Shown here: one piece after another, positions 8,199-19,232 of the stretch | Layout: each line of letters opens with the position of its first letter | How positions within the stretch are numbered: position 1 is the first letter of the stretch | Assembly (NCBI GenBank): GCA_028767165.1 | Contig: JARACJ010000005.1 | Span: 62,001 to 126,000 of the forward strand | DNA: 64,000 bases | Source of the DNA: Proteobacteria bacterium DTSAM18 | GTDB taxonomy: Bacteria > Myxococcota_A > UBA796 > GCA-2862545 | Direction: 5' to 3' | Translations under genes and position numbers: made by a program | The notes under the pieces: generated by a model | Database searches by the model: none | The model's input: only the letters and a program-made list of their open reading frames with translations | What the model was told of the DNA's origin: nothing

Positions 8199-9596
8199 AT
8201 GTCACGCTGTGGGTCCATCGTCATCGCCGTCGCCGGCCTCCTCGCATCCTGCTCCAGCGCGGTGACGCACACCACACCCACCCCCACCTGCCAGGTGCGG
8301 GTCCGGGTGCCCCGTGATCCGGGCCTCGATCAGGATCTGGACGGCCTGTCCGATCTCACCGAGCTGTCCCTGGGCACCGATCCCCTGAACCCGGACTCCG
8401 ACGACGACGGCCAGCCCGACGGAATCGAGCAGCGAGGCTGGGGCACCTCGCCGCTGCTGATCGACTCGGACGGCGACGGCGCATCGGACGGCGCCGAGCT
8501 CTTCTCCCGCCACACCGATCCCCTGCTGTACGACCCGCCTGCGGAGGGGACCCGCCCCAAGGCCGCCCCCTCCGGCCCGAGCAAGGGGCCGAACATCTCC
8601 CTGCCGCCCCAGTCCCCCATCCAGCCCGTCCACCCGCCGACCACCGCCGGGGGCGCCCCGCGTCCGTCGATCTCGTCGGCGCTCACCCGCGCCGCCCCCG
8701 CCACGACGCCGGGTCCGGCGGTGTCGGAAGGCGACGCCTGGACCCTCCCCCTGCCCTCCTCGGCCTCCCCCGACCTCGTCTCCTGGCAGGATCACCTGTG
8801 CACCACCCTGCCCGGCCCGGAGCTCCTCTGCCTCGATGCCACCACCGGCACACCTGCGCTGCACGCCTCCCTGGACGTGGTCCCCGAGCGGGCCGACGAC
8901 CTCCCCCCGCCCACGTCGGCACGCCTGTACAGCCACGGCCCCCACCTGGTGTCCGTCACCGACACAGGTGTCGTCACCGGCTGGTCTCCCGAGGGGGCCC
9001 AGTGGGCACTGCACACACCATCCCCCGTCCGCAGCGTGCACCTCCGCCACGTGCTGCTCCTGCTGACCACCGAGCACGCGCTGCTGGTCCGCCTGTCGCC
9101 TGCATCCGTCGAACTCATCGAAAGCCCCGCCCTGGCCACCTGGGACCACGCCGTGCTCACGGGCTCGGGCCTGTGGGGCTGGCAGGACGCCTCCGCCACC
9201 CTGCTCGCCACCAGCGCGGCCCGCTCCGGGTTCCGGGAGCGCACGGTCCACCGGCTCCTCAGCGATGCCCGTTTCCTCGGTTCTCCCTGGGTGCAGGACG
9301 ACCTCACCTCCCGCTGGAGCACCACCGGCCAGCTGTGGGCCTACCGCAACAGCGGCCCCGTCTCCATGCGATCCCCTCTCGGTCTGCACCAGCCCCTGGA
9401 CGCCGCACGTCGCGCGGGCGCCGGCTGGTGGCTGCAATCGGGCCACCGAAGCTGGTATCTTCCAGACGAAGGTCTGCTCGAGGAGCTGCCGGGCGAAGCC
9501 CTGGCTGCCGCAGGTGCGCCCGACGGTCGCCTGTGGATCCGTTCGCAGACCGCACTGTTCCAGCGTCGGCCGCCGGTAGTGGCTACGTTGCCGTGA
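8199..9596 (+). CDS. Lipoprotein with thrombospondin type 3 calcium-binding repeats
   Basis: 465 residues. The leader MSRCGSIVIAVAGLLASC ends in a lipobox. Two thrombospondin type 3 style repeats follow: DQDLDGLSDLTELSLGTDP and DSDGDGASDGAEL, plus a DSDDDGQPDGIEQ between them. These DxDxDGxxD loops bind calcium. A Pro/Ala/Thr-rich linker leads to a ~280-residue beta-rich domain with repeating W/L-rich strands that could be a small beta-propeller; no family was recognised. Probably outer-membrane anchored and surface exposed. Single gene. Confidence 0.75.
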   Translation: MSRCGSIVIAVAGLLASCSSAVTHTTPTPTCQVRVRVPRDPGLDQDLDGLSDLTELSLGTDPLNPDSDDDGQPDGIEQRGWGTSPLLIDSDGDGASDGAELFSRHTDPLLYDPPAEGTRPKAAPSGPSKGPNISLPPQSPIQPVHPPTTAGGAPRPSISSALTRAAPATTPGPAVSEGDAWTLPLPSSASPDLVSWQDHLCTTLPGPELLCLDATTGTPALHASLDVVPERADDLPPPTSARLYSHGPHLVSVTDTGVVTGWSPEGAQWALHTPSPVRSVHLRHVLLLLTTEHALLVRLSPASVELIESPALATWDHAVLTGSGLWGWQDASATLLATSAARSGFRERTVHRLLSDARFLGSPWVQDDLTSRWSTTGQLWAYRNSGPVSMRSPLGLHQPLDAARRAGAGWWLQSGHRSWYLPDEGLLEELPGEALAAAGAPDGRLWIRSQTALFQRRPPVVATLP

Positions 9597-9634
9597 CAGG
9601 CTCGGCCCCTCTCCGGGGGCGCTTCGAGGTCAAG

Positions 9635-9690
9635 GGATTGTGTCGTTCCTTGGCAGGCTGTCTGCCCTTGTCACCACCGATACACAATCC
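9635..9690 (+). promoter_or_regulatory. Structured leader before metalloprotease 1
   Basis: A perfect nine-base inverted repeat, GGATTGTGT (9635-9643) and ACACAATCC (9682-9690), encloses a second hairpin, GGCAG-gctgt-CTGCC (9652-9666). The element ends 44 bases before the protease start. It could be an operator or an mRNA leader structure; it has no U-tract, so termination is unlikely. Confidence 0.45.
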
Positions 9691-9734
9691 TCCCTTCTCA
9701 AGCCACAATGGCCCGCCGCATCTCCGAGGGTTTC

Positions 9735-12710
9735 ATGCGCTCCCCATCCGTTCTCCTGGCCGCCGCCCTGCTCTCCACCACCGCCCACGCCGTCGCGCCG
9801 GGCGAGCTCGTGCCCCCCAGCACGGTGGCCACCCCCTTTGCGCACGTGCAACACCCCGAGATCCAGGGCGCCATGGCGTCGCAGCCCAAGTGGCTCGACT
9901 TCCGCCAGGCCCACCCGGGCTGGTCCGCCACCTTCGATGAGCGTACCGGTCAGGCCCGCCGCATGATCGGCCCGGGCCTGCACCTCGGCGACACCTCCAC
10001 CGAGGCTGCCACCACCCAGGCCGCCTGGAACTTCGTCGAGACCTGGCCCGAGGCCCTCGATCTGCTGGGCGCCGATCTCGAGCTCGCCTCCGTGCACCTC
10101 GAGGAGGCCACGAACACCTGGTACGTCGACTTCGACGTGTACCGGGAGGGCATCCTGCTCGAGGGTGGCCGCGTCCACCTGCGCATCAAAAACGGCAACC
10201 TCGTGATGGTCAACGCCCAGACCTACCCCGGCATGACCATCGCCACCCCGCCCAAGACCCTCGGCCCGTCCGCCATGTCCGCCCTCGCGGCCCCCGCCTT
10301 CAAGGGCCACCAGCTGCTGCAGGCCGACACCCGCCTGCTGCCCGTGCGCACCGATGCCGGCTGGGAGCTCCGTCCGGCCTGGCAGATGGACACCCAGGTG
10401 GGTGACTCCCTGGAGACCTGGTCCTCCTGGGTCGACGCCTACACCGGCGAGATCCTCGCGTCCGGCAGCCACGTGCTGCACTTCGAGGGCACGGTGATGG
10501 CCAAGCACGACCAGCGCCTGCTGGGCGATGGCCTCGCCACCAGCCCCCTGCGCGGTGCGCGGATCTCCAACGGCAACACCACCGTCTTCACCGACGACCT
10601 GGGCAACTTCTCCATCCCGGACTCGGCGAACGGCACCTACACCGTCTCCCTCGATGGCGAGGCCTTCCAGACCATCAACCGCACCGGCGACATCGAGGGC
10701 GTCTACACGCCGGATGGCGAGGGCGTCATCACCGTCACGCCTTCGGACGGCGCCCCCAAGATGGTCGGCGCCCACGCCGCCCTCACCGCCTACCACCACG
10801 CCTACATCGTGCGCGACTGGTGGGCCGCCCGGGCCGACGGCACCGCCGACAACCCCTTCCCGGGCGTCGACGTGCAGATCACCGTCAACATCGAAGACGA
10901 GTGCAACGCCTTCTACGTGAACCGGACGATCAACTTCTTCCAGTCGTCCTCGTCCTGCGCGAACACCGGCCGCCTCGCCGATGTCGTCTACCACGAGTGG
11001 GGTCACGGCTTTCACCAGCACGCGCTGGTGGGCACCGCCCGCTACGACGGCAGCCTCGGCGAGGGCGCGGCCGACGTCGTCAGCATGCTGATCACCAACG
11101 ATCACTCCCTGGCGCCCGACTTCAACAACTTCGGCAACGCGCCCCTGCGCGACCTGGAGAACGACCACGAGTACCCGGCCGACTACGCCGAGGGCGAGGA
11201 CTTCATCCACGCCAACGGCACCATCTTCGGCGGTGCCATGTGGGACTTCAAGGTGCTGCTCGAAGAGGGCGGCATGTCCACCGCCGACGCCATCGATACC
11301 GTGGCCACCATCCTCGAGAACGGCCTGAAGGGCGGCCCCACCATCGAGAACTCCTGGTTCGAGATGGTCGCCGCCGACGACGACAACGGCGACCTGACCG
11401 ACGGCACGCCCCACTTCGAGGAGCTCACCGAGGCCTTCGGCAAGCACGGCCTCGGCCCCGACGCCGGCCAGGGCCTCACCATGATCCACGCCCCGGTCAC
11501 CACCCTCGAGCCGGGCGAGGTCTTCACCGTCAGCGCCGAGCTCGACAACCCCTTCGCCGCCGTCTACCCCATCGCCATCGACTACGGCCGCGTGCACTAC
11601 CGCGTGAACTCCGGCTACTGGGATGACGTGGCCATGACCATCGACGGCGACCTCGCCGAGGTGGATCTGCCGGCCTTCGCCCACGGCGACGTGGTCGAGT
11701 ACTACATCGAGATGTCCAACACCCAGGGCACCCGCTTCAACGCTCCCCTCAACGGCGACATCCGCCCCTACACCTTCACGGTGGGCGAGATGCTCGAGAT
11801 CGTCTGCGAGGACTTCGAGAGCACCAGCGGCAACTTCTCCGTCGAGGGCCTGGTCAACCCGGGCAACATCGACTGGAGCCGCGGCACGCCCATCGGCGCC
11901 TTCGGCGGTCCCATCAGCGCCTTCTCCGGCAGCAACATCTGGGCCACCAACCTCACCGACAGCTACCGCTTCGGCCAGGCCCTGCTGCACACGCCCGAGT
12001 ACGACCTGCGCCACTTCCAGGACATCGTCCTGTCCTACGAGCGGTTCCTGAGCGTCGACAACCGCAACGTCGACGAGGCCACCATCTACGCCAACAGCAA
12101 GGCCGTGTGGCGCAACTACGGTGGCGGAGACGGCCGTGCCCACGAGGACACCGAGTGGAGCAAGCACAACATCTCCCTGCGCGCGTACGACGATCGCGGC
12201 TTCATGAAGATCTCCTGGGAGCTCAACGCCCAGGGCCGTCGGTCCACCAACTACACGGGCTGGCACATCGACGACTTCTGCCTGCTCGCACCGGCCACCC
12301 CGAACAACCGTCTCGGCATCTCCGGCATCGCCGTCGATCGCAACGGCGACAAGCGCGGCCGGCTCAGCTTCACGGCCCCCATCGACGAGAATGCCACCAC
12401 CATCCGCGTGGTCCGCAAGAAGGGTGCATGGCCTGAAGGCCCCGAGGATGGCGACGTGGCCGGAGAGCTCACCGGCTTCTCCCCCAACGAAAACATGACC
12501 TTCATCGACGAGCGTTCGAAGGGCAAGGGCAACCTGTATTACGCGGTCTACGCCACCGATGGCGTGGACTGGTCCACCGCCACCCGCGTGGATCACAACG
12601 CCGCCGTCCTCGATCCGGGGGTAGGATGCTCCTCCACCGGCGCGTCGCCCATCTCCTGGATGTGGCTGGGGCTGATCCCCCTCGGATGGGCGCGCCGACG
12701 CAACGACTGA
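9735..12710 (+). CDS. Secreted thermolysin-like (M4/M36-type) metalloprotease with MYXO-CTERM-like tail
   Basis: 991 residues. A signal peptide (ending AHA) leads into a ~240-residue propeptide-like region with an FTP-like pattern, a beta-rich insert, then the catalytic core with HEWGH (His420, Glu421, His424) and downstream Glu443 in GEGAAD, the gluzincin zinc site. Beyond residue ~600 come beta-sandwich modules, one starting VCEDFES and resembling the domains of immune inhibitor A-type proteases. The C-terminus has GCSS, a hydrophobic helix and RRRND, a MYXO-CTERM-like sorting tail. The start chosen has GAGGG upstream; the in-frame ATG at 9708 lacks one. A paralogue lies at 37277. Probably degrades extracellular protein. 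Confidence 0.85.
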   Translation: MRSPSVLLAAALLSTTAHAVAPGELVPPSTVATPFAHVQHPEIQGAMASQPKWLDFRQAHPGWSATFDERTGQARRMIGPGLHLGDTSTEAATTQAAWNFVETWPEALDLLGADLELASVHLEEATNTWYVDFDVYREGILLEGGRVHLRIKNGNLVMVNAQTYPGMTIATPPKTLGPSAMSALAAPAFKGHQLLQADTRLLPVRTDAGWELRPAWQMDTQVGDSLETWSSWVDAYTGEILASGSHVLHFEGTVMAKHDQRLLGDGLATSPLRGARISNGNTTVFTDDLGNFSIPDSANGTYTVSLDGEAFQTINRTGDIEGVYTPDGEGVITVTPSDGAPKMVGAHAALTAYHHAYIVRDWWAARADGTADNPFPGVDVQITVNIEDECNAFYVNRTINFFQSSSSCANTGRLADVVYHEWGHGFHQHALVGTARYDGSLGEGAADVVSMLITNDHSLAPDFNNFGNAPLRDLENDHEYPADYAEGEDFIHANGTIFGGAMWDFKVLLEEGGMSTADAIDTVATILENGLKGGPTIENSWFEMVAADDDNGDLTDGTPHFEELTEAFGKHGLGPDAGQGLTMIHAPVTTLEPGEVFTVSAELDNPFAAVYPIAIDYGRVHYRVNSGYWDDVAMTIDGDLAEVDLPAFAHGDVVEYYIEMSNTQGTRFNAPLNGDIRPYTFTVGEMLEIVCEDFESTSGNFSVEGLVNPGNIDWSRGTPIGAFGGPISAFSGSNIWATNLTDSYRFGQALLHTPEYDLRHFQDIVLSYERFLSVDNRNVDEATIYANSKAVWRNYGGGDGRAHEDTEWSKHNISLRAYDDRGFMKISWELNAQGRRSTNYTGWHIDDFCLLAPATPNNRLGISGIAVDRNGDKRGRLSFTAPIDENATTIRVVRKKGAWPEGPEDGDVAGELTGFSPNENMTFIDERSKGKGNLYYAVYATDGVDWSTATRVDHNAAVLDPGVGCSSTGASPISWMWLGLIPLGWARRRND

Positions 12711-12726
12711 CGCGAGGCAATCTGCG

Positions 12727-13563
12727 ATGTCCTACCGCAAGATGGAAGAGGGCATGGTCAAGGACCTCTCCAAGACCATGTCCTACTCGGACTATCTCGA
12801 TCTCGACACCCTTCTGAGCGCCCAGAAGCCTCTGTCGAAGCCCGAGCACCACGACGAGCTGCTCTTCATCATCATCCACCAGACGATGGAGCTGTGGATG
12901 AAGCTCGTCATCCACGAGCTGATCGCGGCCCAGGCGCACATCGACGCCGACAACCTCGAGCCGGCGTTCAAGATCATGAGCCGGGTCAAGCACATCCAGA
13001 CCCAGATGATCGACCAGTGGCGCGTGCTCGCCACCATGACCCCGTCCGAGTACACCGAGTTCCGCGACTTCCTGGGTCGCTCCAGTGGCTTCCAGAGCGT
13101 GCAGTACCGCAAGATCGAGTTCCTGCTCGGCAACAAGGACGCCGCGATGGTCGGCTACCACAAGCACGATCCCGTCGCGACGGAGGAGCTCACGGCCCTG
13201 CTCAACGGCTGGAGCATCTACGACTCCTTCCTGCACTACCTCGCGCGCAAGGGCCTTCCGGTGCCGGCCGAGGTCCTCAACCGGGACTTCACCGTGCACC
13301 ACCAGTCCCACCCCGGCGTCATCGAGGTCCTCAAGACCATCTACGAGGACCCTGAGACCTGGTGGGACGCCTACAACCTCGCCGAGAAGCTGGTCGACAT
13401 CGAGGAGTCCTTCTCGATGTGGCGCTTCCGCCACCTGAAGACCGTCCAGCGCATCATCGGCTTCAAGACGGGCACGGGCGGCAGCTCCGGCGTGCCCTTC
13501 CTCCGGAAGATGGTCGACCACTCCTTCTTCCCCGAGCTGTGGCAGGTCCGTACCCACCTGTGA
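12727..13563 (+). CDS. kynA: Tryptophan 2,3-dioxygenase
   Basis: 278 residues, matching bacterial TDO length. The near N-terminal HHDELLFIIIHQTMELWMKL contains the conserved acid/base His and Arg/Glu region; DFLGRSSGFQSVQYRKIEFLLGN is the family signature; FRHLKTVQRIIG supplies the proximal haem ligand (His236); GTGGSSGVPFL is the C-terminal substrate loop. The haem enzyme opens the indole ring of L-tryptophan to N-formylkynurenine, the first step of the kynurenine pathway. No kynBU genes are present nearby. It begins 16 bases after the protease stop and may be cotranscribed with it. A terminator follows. Confidence 0.97.
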   Translation: MSYRKMEEGMVKDLSKTMSYSDYLDLDTLLSAQKPLSKPEHHDELLFIIIHQTMELWMKLVIHELIAAQAHIDADNLEPAFKIMSRVKHIQTQMIDQWRVLATMTPSEYTEFRDFLGRSSGFQSVQYRKIEFLLGNKDAAMVGYHKHDPVATEELTALLNGWSIYDSFLHYLARKGLPVPAEVLNRDFTVHHQSHPGVIEVLKTIYEDPETWWDAYNLAEKLVDIEESFSMWRFRHLKTVQRIIGFKTGTGGSSGVPFLRKMVDHSFFPELWQVRTHL

Positions 13564-13571
13564 GCCCCACG

Positions 13572-13603
13572 AGGCCCCGGTCCCCTGAGGGCTGGGGCCT
13601 TTC
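13572..13603 (+). terminator. Terminator-like hairpin after kynA
   Basis: AGGCCCC (13572-13578) pairs with GGGGCCT (13594-13600) and is followed by TTC. The loop is long and the U-tract short, so it is only a moderate intrinsic terminator. Confidence 0.5.
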
Positions 13604-13666
13604 ACGTGGGCGGCACCTGGGTGATAGTACGCACGACCTCCCCTCCCGAGCCCCGGAGCCCCTCCC

Positions 13667-15472
13667 ATGATGGAATCGATCCTGTTCGAGCTCAGCGTGC
13701 TCGGTCTGGACCTTCATGGCTGGCTCACCCTCATCGTCGTCGTCGTCGCCACGCTCCTCATGGCCTTCGAGCGGCTCGGCCCCGACCTCGTCATGTTCTG
13801 CGCCATCGCCGTGCTGGTGGTCGCCGGCGTCATCACGCCCGAGCAGGCCCTCGTGGGCTTCTCCCGCCCCGAGACGGTCACGGTCGGCGTCCTGTTCGTG
13901 GTGGCCGCCGCGATGGAGGAGACGGGTGCCATCCACCGGCTCTCGTCGCTGGTGTTCGGCAAGGTCCACACGCAGCTCGGTGCGATGTCCCGCATCCTGT
14001 TCCCCACCGCCATGCTGTCGGCCTTCCTCAACAACACGCCCATCGTGACCATGTTCATCCCCCTGGTCACCGGCTTCGCACGCCGCCTCGGCGTCAGCCC
14101 CTCCAAGATGCTGATGCCCCTGTCGTTCGCGGCCATGCTCGGCGGCACCTGTACCCTCATCGGCACCAGCACCAACCTCGTGGTGAGCGGCCTGATGGAG
14201 CAGGAGGGCATCGGCACCCTGGGGATGTTCGAGCTGAGCGCCGTGGGCGTCCCCACCGCCATCGCCGGCCTCGTCTTCCTGATGTTCCTGTCCGGCAAGG
14301 TGCTCCCCGACCGCACCGATCCGCTGGTGAGCGCCCAGAGCCAGGCCAAGGAGTTCCTGGTGGAGATGCAGCTCGCCGAGGACTCCCCGATGGTGGGCCA
14401 GACCGTCCAGGGGGCCAACCTGCGCAACCTGCCGGGGCTGTTCCTGGTGGAGATCCGGCGGGCCAACGGCGAGGTGCTGCGCCCGGTCGCTCGTGAGGAC
14501 GAGCTCGTGGGCGGCGATCTCCTGGTGTTCACCGGCGACAAGGACTCCCTGCCCGACCTCACCAACCTCCCCGGCCTCACCGCCACCGGCGAGGTGCCCC
14601 GCCCCGGCAAGGGCATCTACGAGGTGGTGGTCTCCCACCACTCCGGCCTCGTGGGGCGGTCGGTCCGCGCCATCGAGTTCCGCCGCCGCTTCGGCGCCGC
14701 CATCCTCGCCGTCCACCGCGCCGGCGAGCGCATCGAAGGCAAGATCGGCGACATCATCCTGCGGGCCGGCGACACCCTCATGCTCGTGGCCCGGCCCGGC
14801 TTCGACCGCGCCTGGTCCAACTCCGAGCACTTCTACCTGATCTCCGAGGTCAGCGCGGAGCACCAGCCCCGCTACCGGCAGGTCAACGTCGCCCTGTTCG
14901 CGCTGGCGTTGATGGTGGTGCTCCCGGCCGCCACCGACCTGTCCATGACGGTCTCCTCGATGGCCGCCCTGGTGCTGCTCATCGCCACCCAGGCCCTCAG
15001 CCCCCGCAAGGCACGCGAGTCCGTGAACTGGTCCGTGCTGCTGCTCATCGGCTCCGCCTTCGGCCTGTCCACCGCCCTGGTGGAGACCGGTGCCGCCGAC
15101 GTGGTCGCCGACGCCCTCATCGGCTGGACCAGCGCCATGGGTCCCCGCGGCCTGCTGATGGGCGTGTACCTGATGGGCACCTTCTTCAGCCTGTTCATCT
15201 CGAACACGGCCGCCGCCGCGCTGGTGTTCCCGGTGGCCATCGTGGCCGCCCAGGCCGACGGCCTCGATCCCCGCCCCTTCGCCATCGCGCTCACCATGGC
15301 GGCGTCCGCGGCCTTCGCCACCCCCATCGGCTACCAGACCAACCTGCTGGTCTACGGCCCCGGCGGCTACCGCTACGGCGACTTCGCCCGCCTCGGCCTG
15401 CCGCTGCACGTGATCTGCTTCCTGGTGGCGATGCTGATCATCCCCATGGTGTGGCCGCTGACCGTCGTGTAG
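13667..15472 (+). CDS. SLC13/DASS-type anion permease with two TrkA-C (RCK_C) domains
   Basis: 601 residues. About five hydrophobic segments at each end flank a soluble middle (roughly residues 215-415). The transmembrane halves contain SAFLNNTPIVTMFIPLV and GTCTLIGTSTNLVVSGLM in the first half and FISNTAAAALVFPVAI and TPIGYQTNLLVYGPGGYRY in the second; these NTP/GTSTN loops are the sodium- and anion-binding signatures of the family. The soluble insert repeats a TrkA-C fold twice, ending in GDLLVFTGD and GDTLMLVARP. Likely moves sulfate, dicarboxylate or a related anion across the inner membrane. Single gene. A second ATG at 13670 is equally possible. Confidence 0.9.
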   Translation: MMESILFELSVLGLDLHGWLTLIVVVVATLLMAFERLGPDLVMFCAIAVLVVAGVITPEQALVGFSRPETVTVGVLFVVAAAMEETGAIHRLSSLVFGKVHTQLGAMSRILFPTAMLSAFLNNTPIVTMFIPLVTGFARRLGVSPSKMLMPLSFAAMLGGTCTLIGTSTNLVVSGLMEQEGIGTLGMFELSAVGVPTAIAGLVFLMFLSGKVLPDRTDPLVSAQSQAKEFLVEMQLAEDSPMVGQTVQGANLRNLPGLFLVEIRRANGEVLRPVAREDELVGGDLLVFTGDKDSLPDLTNLPGLTATGEVPRPGKGIYEVVVSHHSGLVGRSVRAIEFRRRFGAAILAVHRAGERIEGKIGDIILRAGDTLMLVARPGFDRAWSNSEHFYLISEVSAEHQPRYRQVNVALFALALMVVLPAATDLSMTVSSMAALVLLIATQALSPRKARESVNWSVLLLIGSAFGLSTALVETGAADVVADALIGWTSAMGPRGLLMGVYLMGTFFSLFISNTAAAALVFPVAIVAAQADGLDPRPFAIALTMAASAAFATPIGYQTNLLVYGPGGYRYGDFARLGLPLHVICFLVAMLIIPMVWPLTVV

Positions 15473-15737
15473 CGGGATCCGATGCCTCACCGGGAAAAAA
15501 GCGGACACTTGTTGTCCGCATGTCCGAGCATGGCGATCTGCGTGTCCGGTATGCCGAAAGCAACGGCAGGACGCTGATGCGCGACCAGCACATCTATTCG
15601 GAACGCCATCGGCACGCCGCGAAAAGCCACATTCCAGGCATCTTTCTTCAAGAATGTGCGCATGCCCGGCTTCCCGTTCCCACGACCGGGTCTACATTCG
15701 TCGGGTCCCATGCACATCACAGCCCAGGGGGTAACCA

Positions 15738-18347
<2,610 letters not shown>

Positions 18348-18367
18348 CCCCCGGCCCACACCTGCCC

Positions 18368-18403
18368 AAAGGCCCTCATTCCCGATGGAATGGGGGCCTT
18401 TTC
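18368..18403 (+). terminator. Rho-independent terminator after clpB
   Basis: AAAGGCCC and CATTCC pair through GGAATG and GGGCCTTT around a CGAT loop, followed by TTC. The long GC stem ending in a T-run is typical. Confidence 0.8.
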
Positions 18404-18423
18404 ATGCAAACGTCCGCGCCCTC

Positions 18424-18452
18424 TTGACGCTCTCCCGGGACACGCTTAGCAA
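18424..18452 (+). promoter_or_regulatory. Possible sigma-70 promoter for the coiled-coil protein gene
   Basis: TTGACG (18424-18429) is a near-consensus -35; 17 bases later lies TAGCAA (18447-18452), a weak -10. Placement just after the clpB terminator and before the structured leader is sensible, but the -10 matches poorly. Confidence 0.35.
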
Positions 18453-18458
18453 GCTAAC

Positions 18459-18504
18459 GGAACCCGGCGTCACGGCGGCCTGACCCCGTCGGATGCCGGG
18501 TTCC
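18459..18504 (+). promoter_or_regulatory. Structured 5' leader (long hairpin) before the coiled-coil protein gene
   Basis: Perfect ten-base arms, GGAACCCGGC (18459-18468) and GCCGGGTTCC (18495-18504), enclose a 26-base GC-rich interior that can fold further. The start codon is 90 bases downstream. It could be a cis-regulatory RNA; I could not match it to a known riboswitch class. Confidence 0.45.
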
Positions 18505-18594
18505 TTCGCAGCAACCCAGATGGGAGTCCACGCCGGGCCCCGATAGATCCGCCCATCAGGGCCACGCCCCACAGGCCCTTCCCCGGAGAGACCC

Positions 18595-19185
18595 ATGGCC
18601 CAGAACACCCGCGAGAACATCCAGGCGAAGCTCGACGAGCTGCAGCACCGCATCCAGAAGCAGCTCGACGTCCTCAAGGCGAACATCGACAAGGCCCGCG
18701 CCGAGGCCCGTACGGGCATCGACGACGCCTCGAACCGCGCCCGCTCCGTGCAGGAGCAGGTCACCGAGGAGGGCGTCCGCATCCTCGAGGAGCTCCGCCG
18801 CACCCCCGGAACCGTCTCCAGCCAGGCCGATGATCTGCTGCGCAGCCTGCGCCATCGCATCGTCGAGCTCCAGGCCACCGGTGAGACCCGCCTGTTCGAG
18901 GCACAGGTCGCCGCGCTGCACTCCGCCGCCGCCCTGGCCAAGAAGGCCACCGACGCCACCGGCCTCGAGCACATCGAGTCGATGATCGCCGAGATCGAGC
19001 GCCGCACCATCGATCCCACCATCGACGCCTACGACGACCTGAACGTGCGCGAGGTGGCCGCCAAGCTCGACGGGCTGTCCCGCAACGAGCTCCTGCGCAT
19101 CCAGTTCCACGAGCGCCAGAACAAGAACCGCAAGACGGTCATCCAGGCCGTGGGCAAGGCGCTCGACAAGCTCGCCGAGGGCTGA
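18595..19185 (+). CDS. Coiled-coil protein, phasin-like in character, function unknown
   Basis: 196 residues, almost wholly helical. Heptad patterns run through residues 5-60 (IQAKLDELQHRIQKQLDVLKANIDKAR) and 60-110, with Ala, Glu and Lys dominant, no Cys and no signal peptide. The C-terminal third (LNVREVAAKLDGLSRNELLRIQFHERQNKNRKTV) is more ordered and ends with a basic stretch. Size and composition resemble phasins and other cytosolic coiled-coil adaptors, but no signature is present. GGAGAG precedes the ATG. It has its own long leader and a shared terminator with the convergent gene. Confidence 0.75.
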   Translation: MAQNTRENIQAKLDELQHRIQKQLDVLKANIDKARAEARTGIDDASNRARSVQEQVTEEGVRILEELRRTPGTVSSQADDLLRSLRHRIVELQATGETRLFEAQVAALHSAAALAKKATDATGLEHIESMIAEIERRTIDPTIDAYDDLNVREVAAKLDGLSRNELLRIQFHERQNKNRKTVIQAVGKALDKLAEG

Positions 19186-19204
19186 GGCCCAAGGCGGGCC
19201 TCAC

Positions 19205-19232
19205 CACCCGTCCCCACGCCTCAACGGGTGGG
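19205..19232. terminator. Bidirectional terminator hairpin between convergent genes
   Basis: CCACCCGT pairs with ACGGGTGG, positioned between the stop codons of the coiled-coil gene (plus) and the secreted-protein gene (minus). It overlaps the last codons of the minus-strand gene; the T-tract is absent. Confidence 0.4.

Noticed and set aside
9630-12596. Long open reading frame of ~990 codons antisense to metalloprotease 1
   Set aside because: Arises from the strong C/G third-position bias of the sense gene; the translation is low-complexity Gly/Val/Ala/Asp with no domain.
15473-15737. CIRCE or sigma-32 type heat-shock element before clpB
   Set aside because: No TTAGCACTC/GAGTGCTAA repeat and no convincing sigma-32 -35/-10 pair were found.
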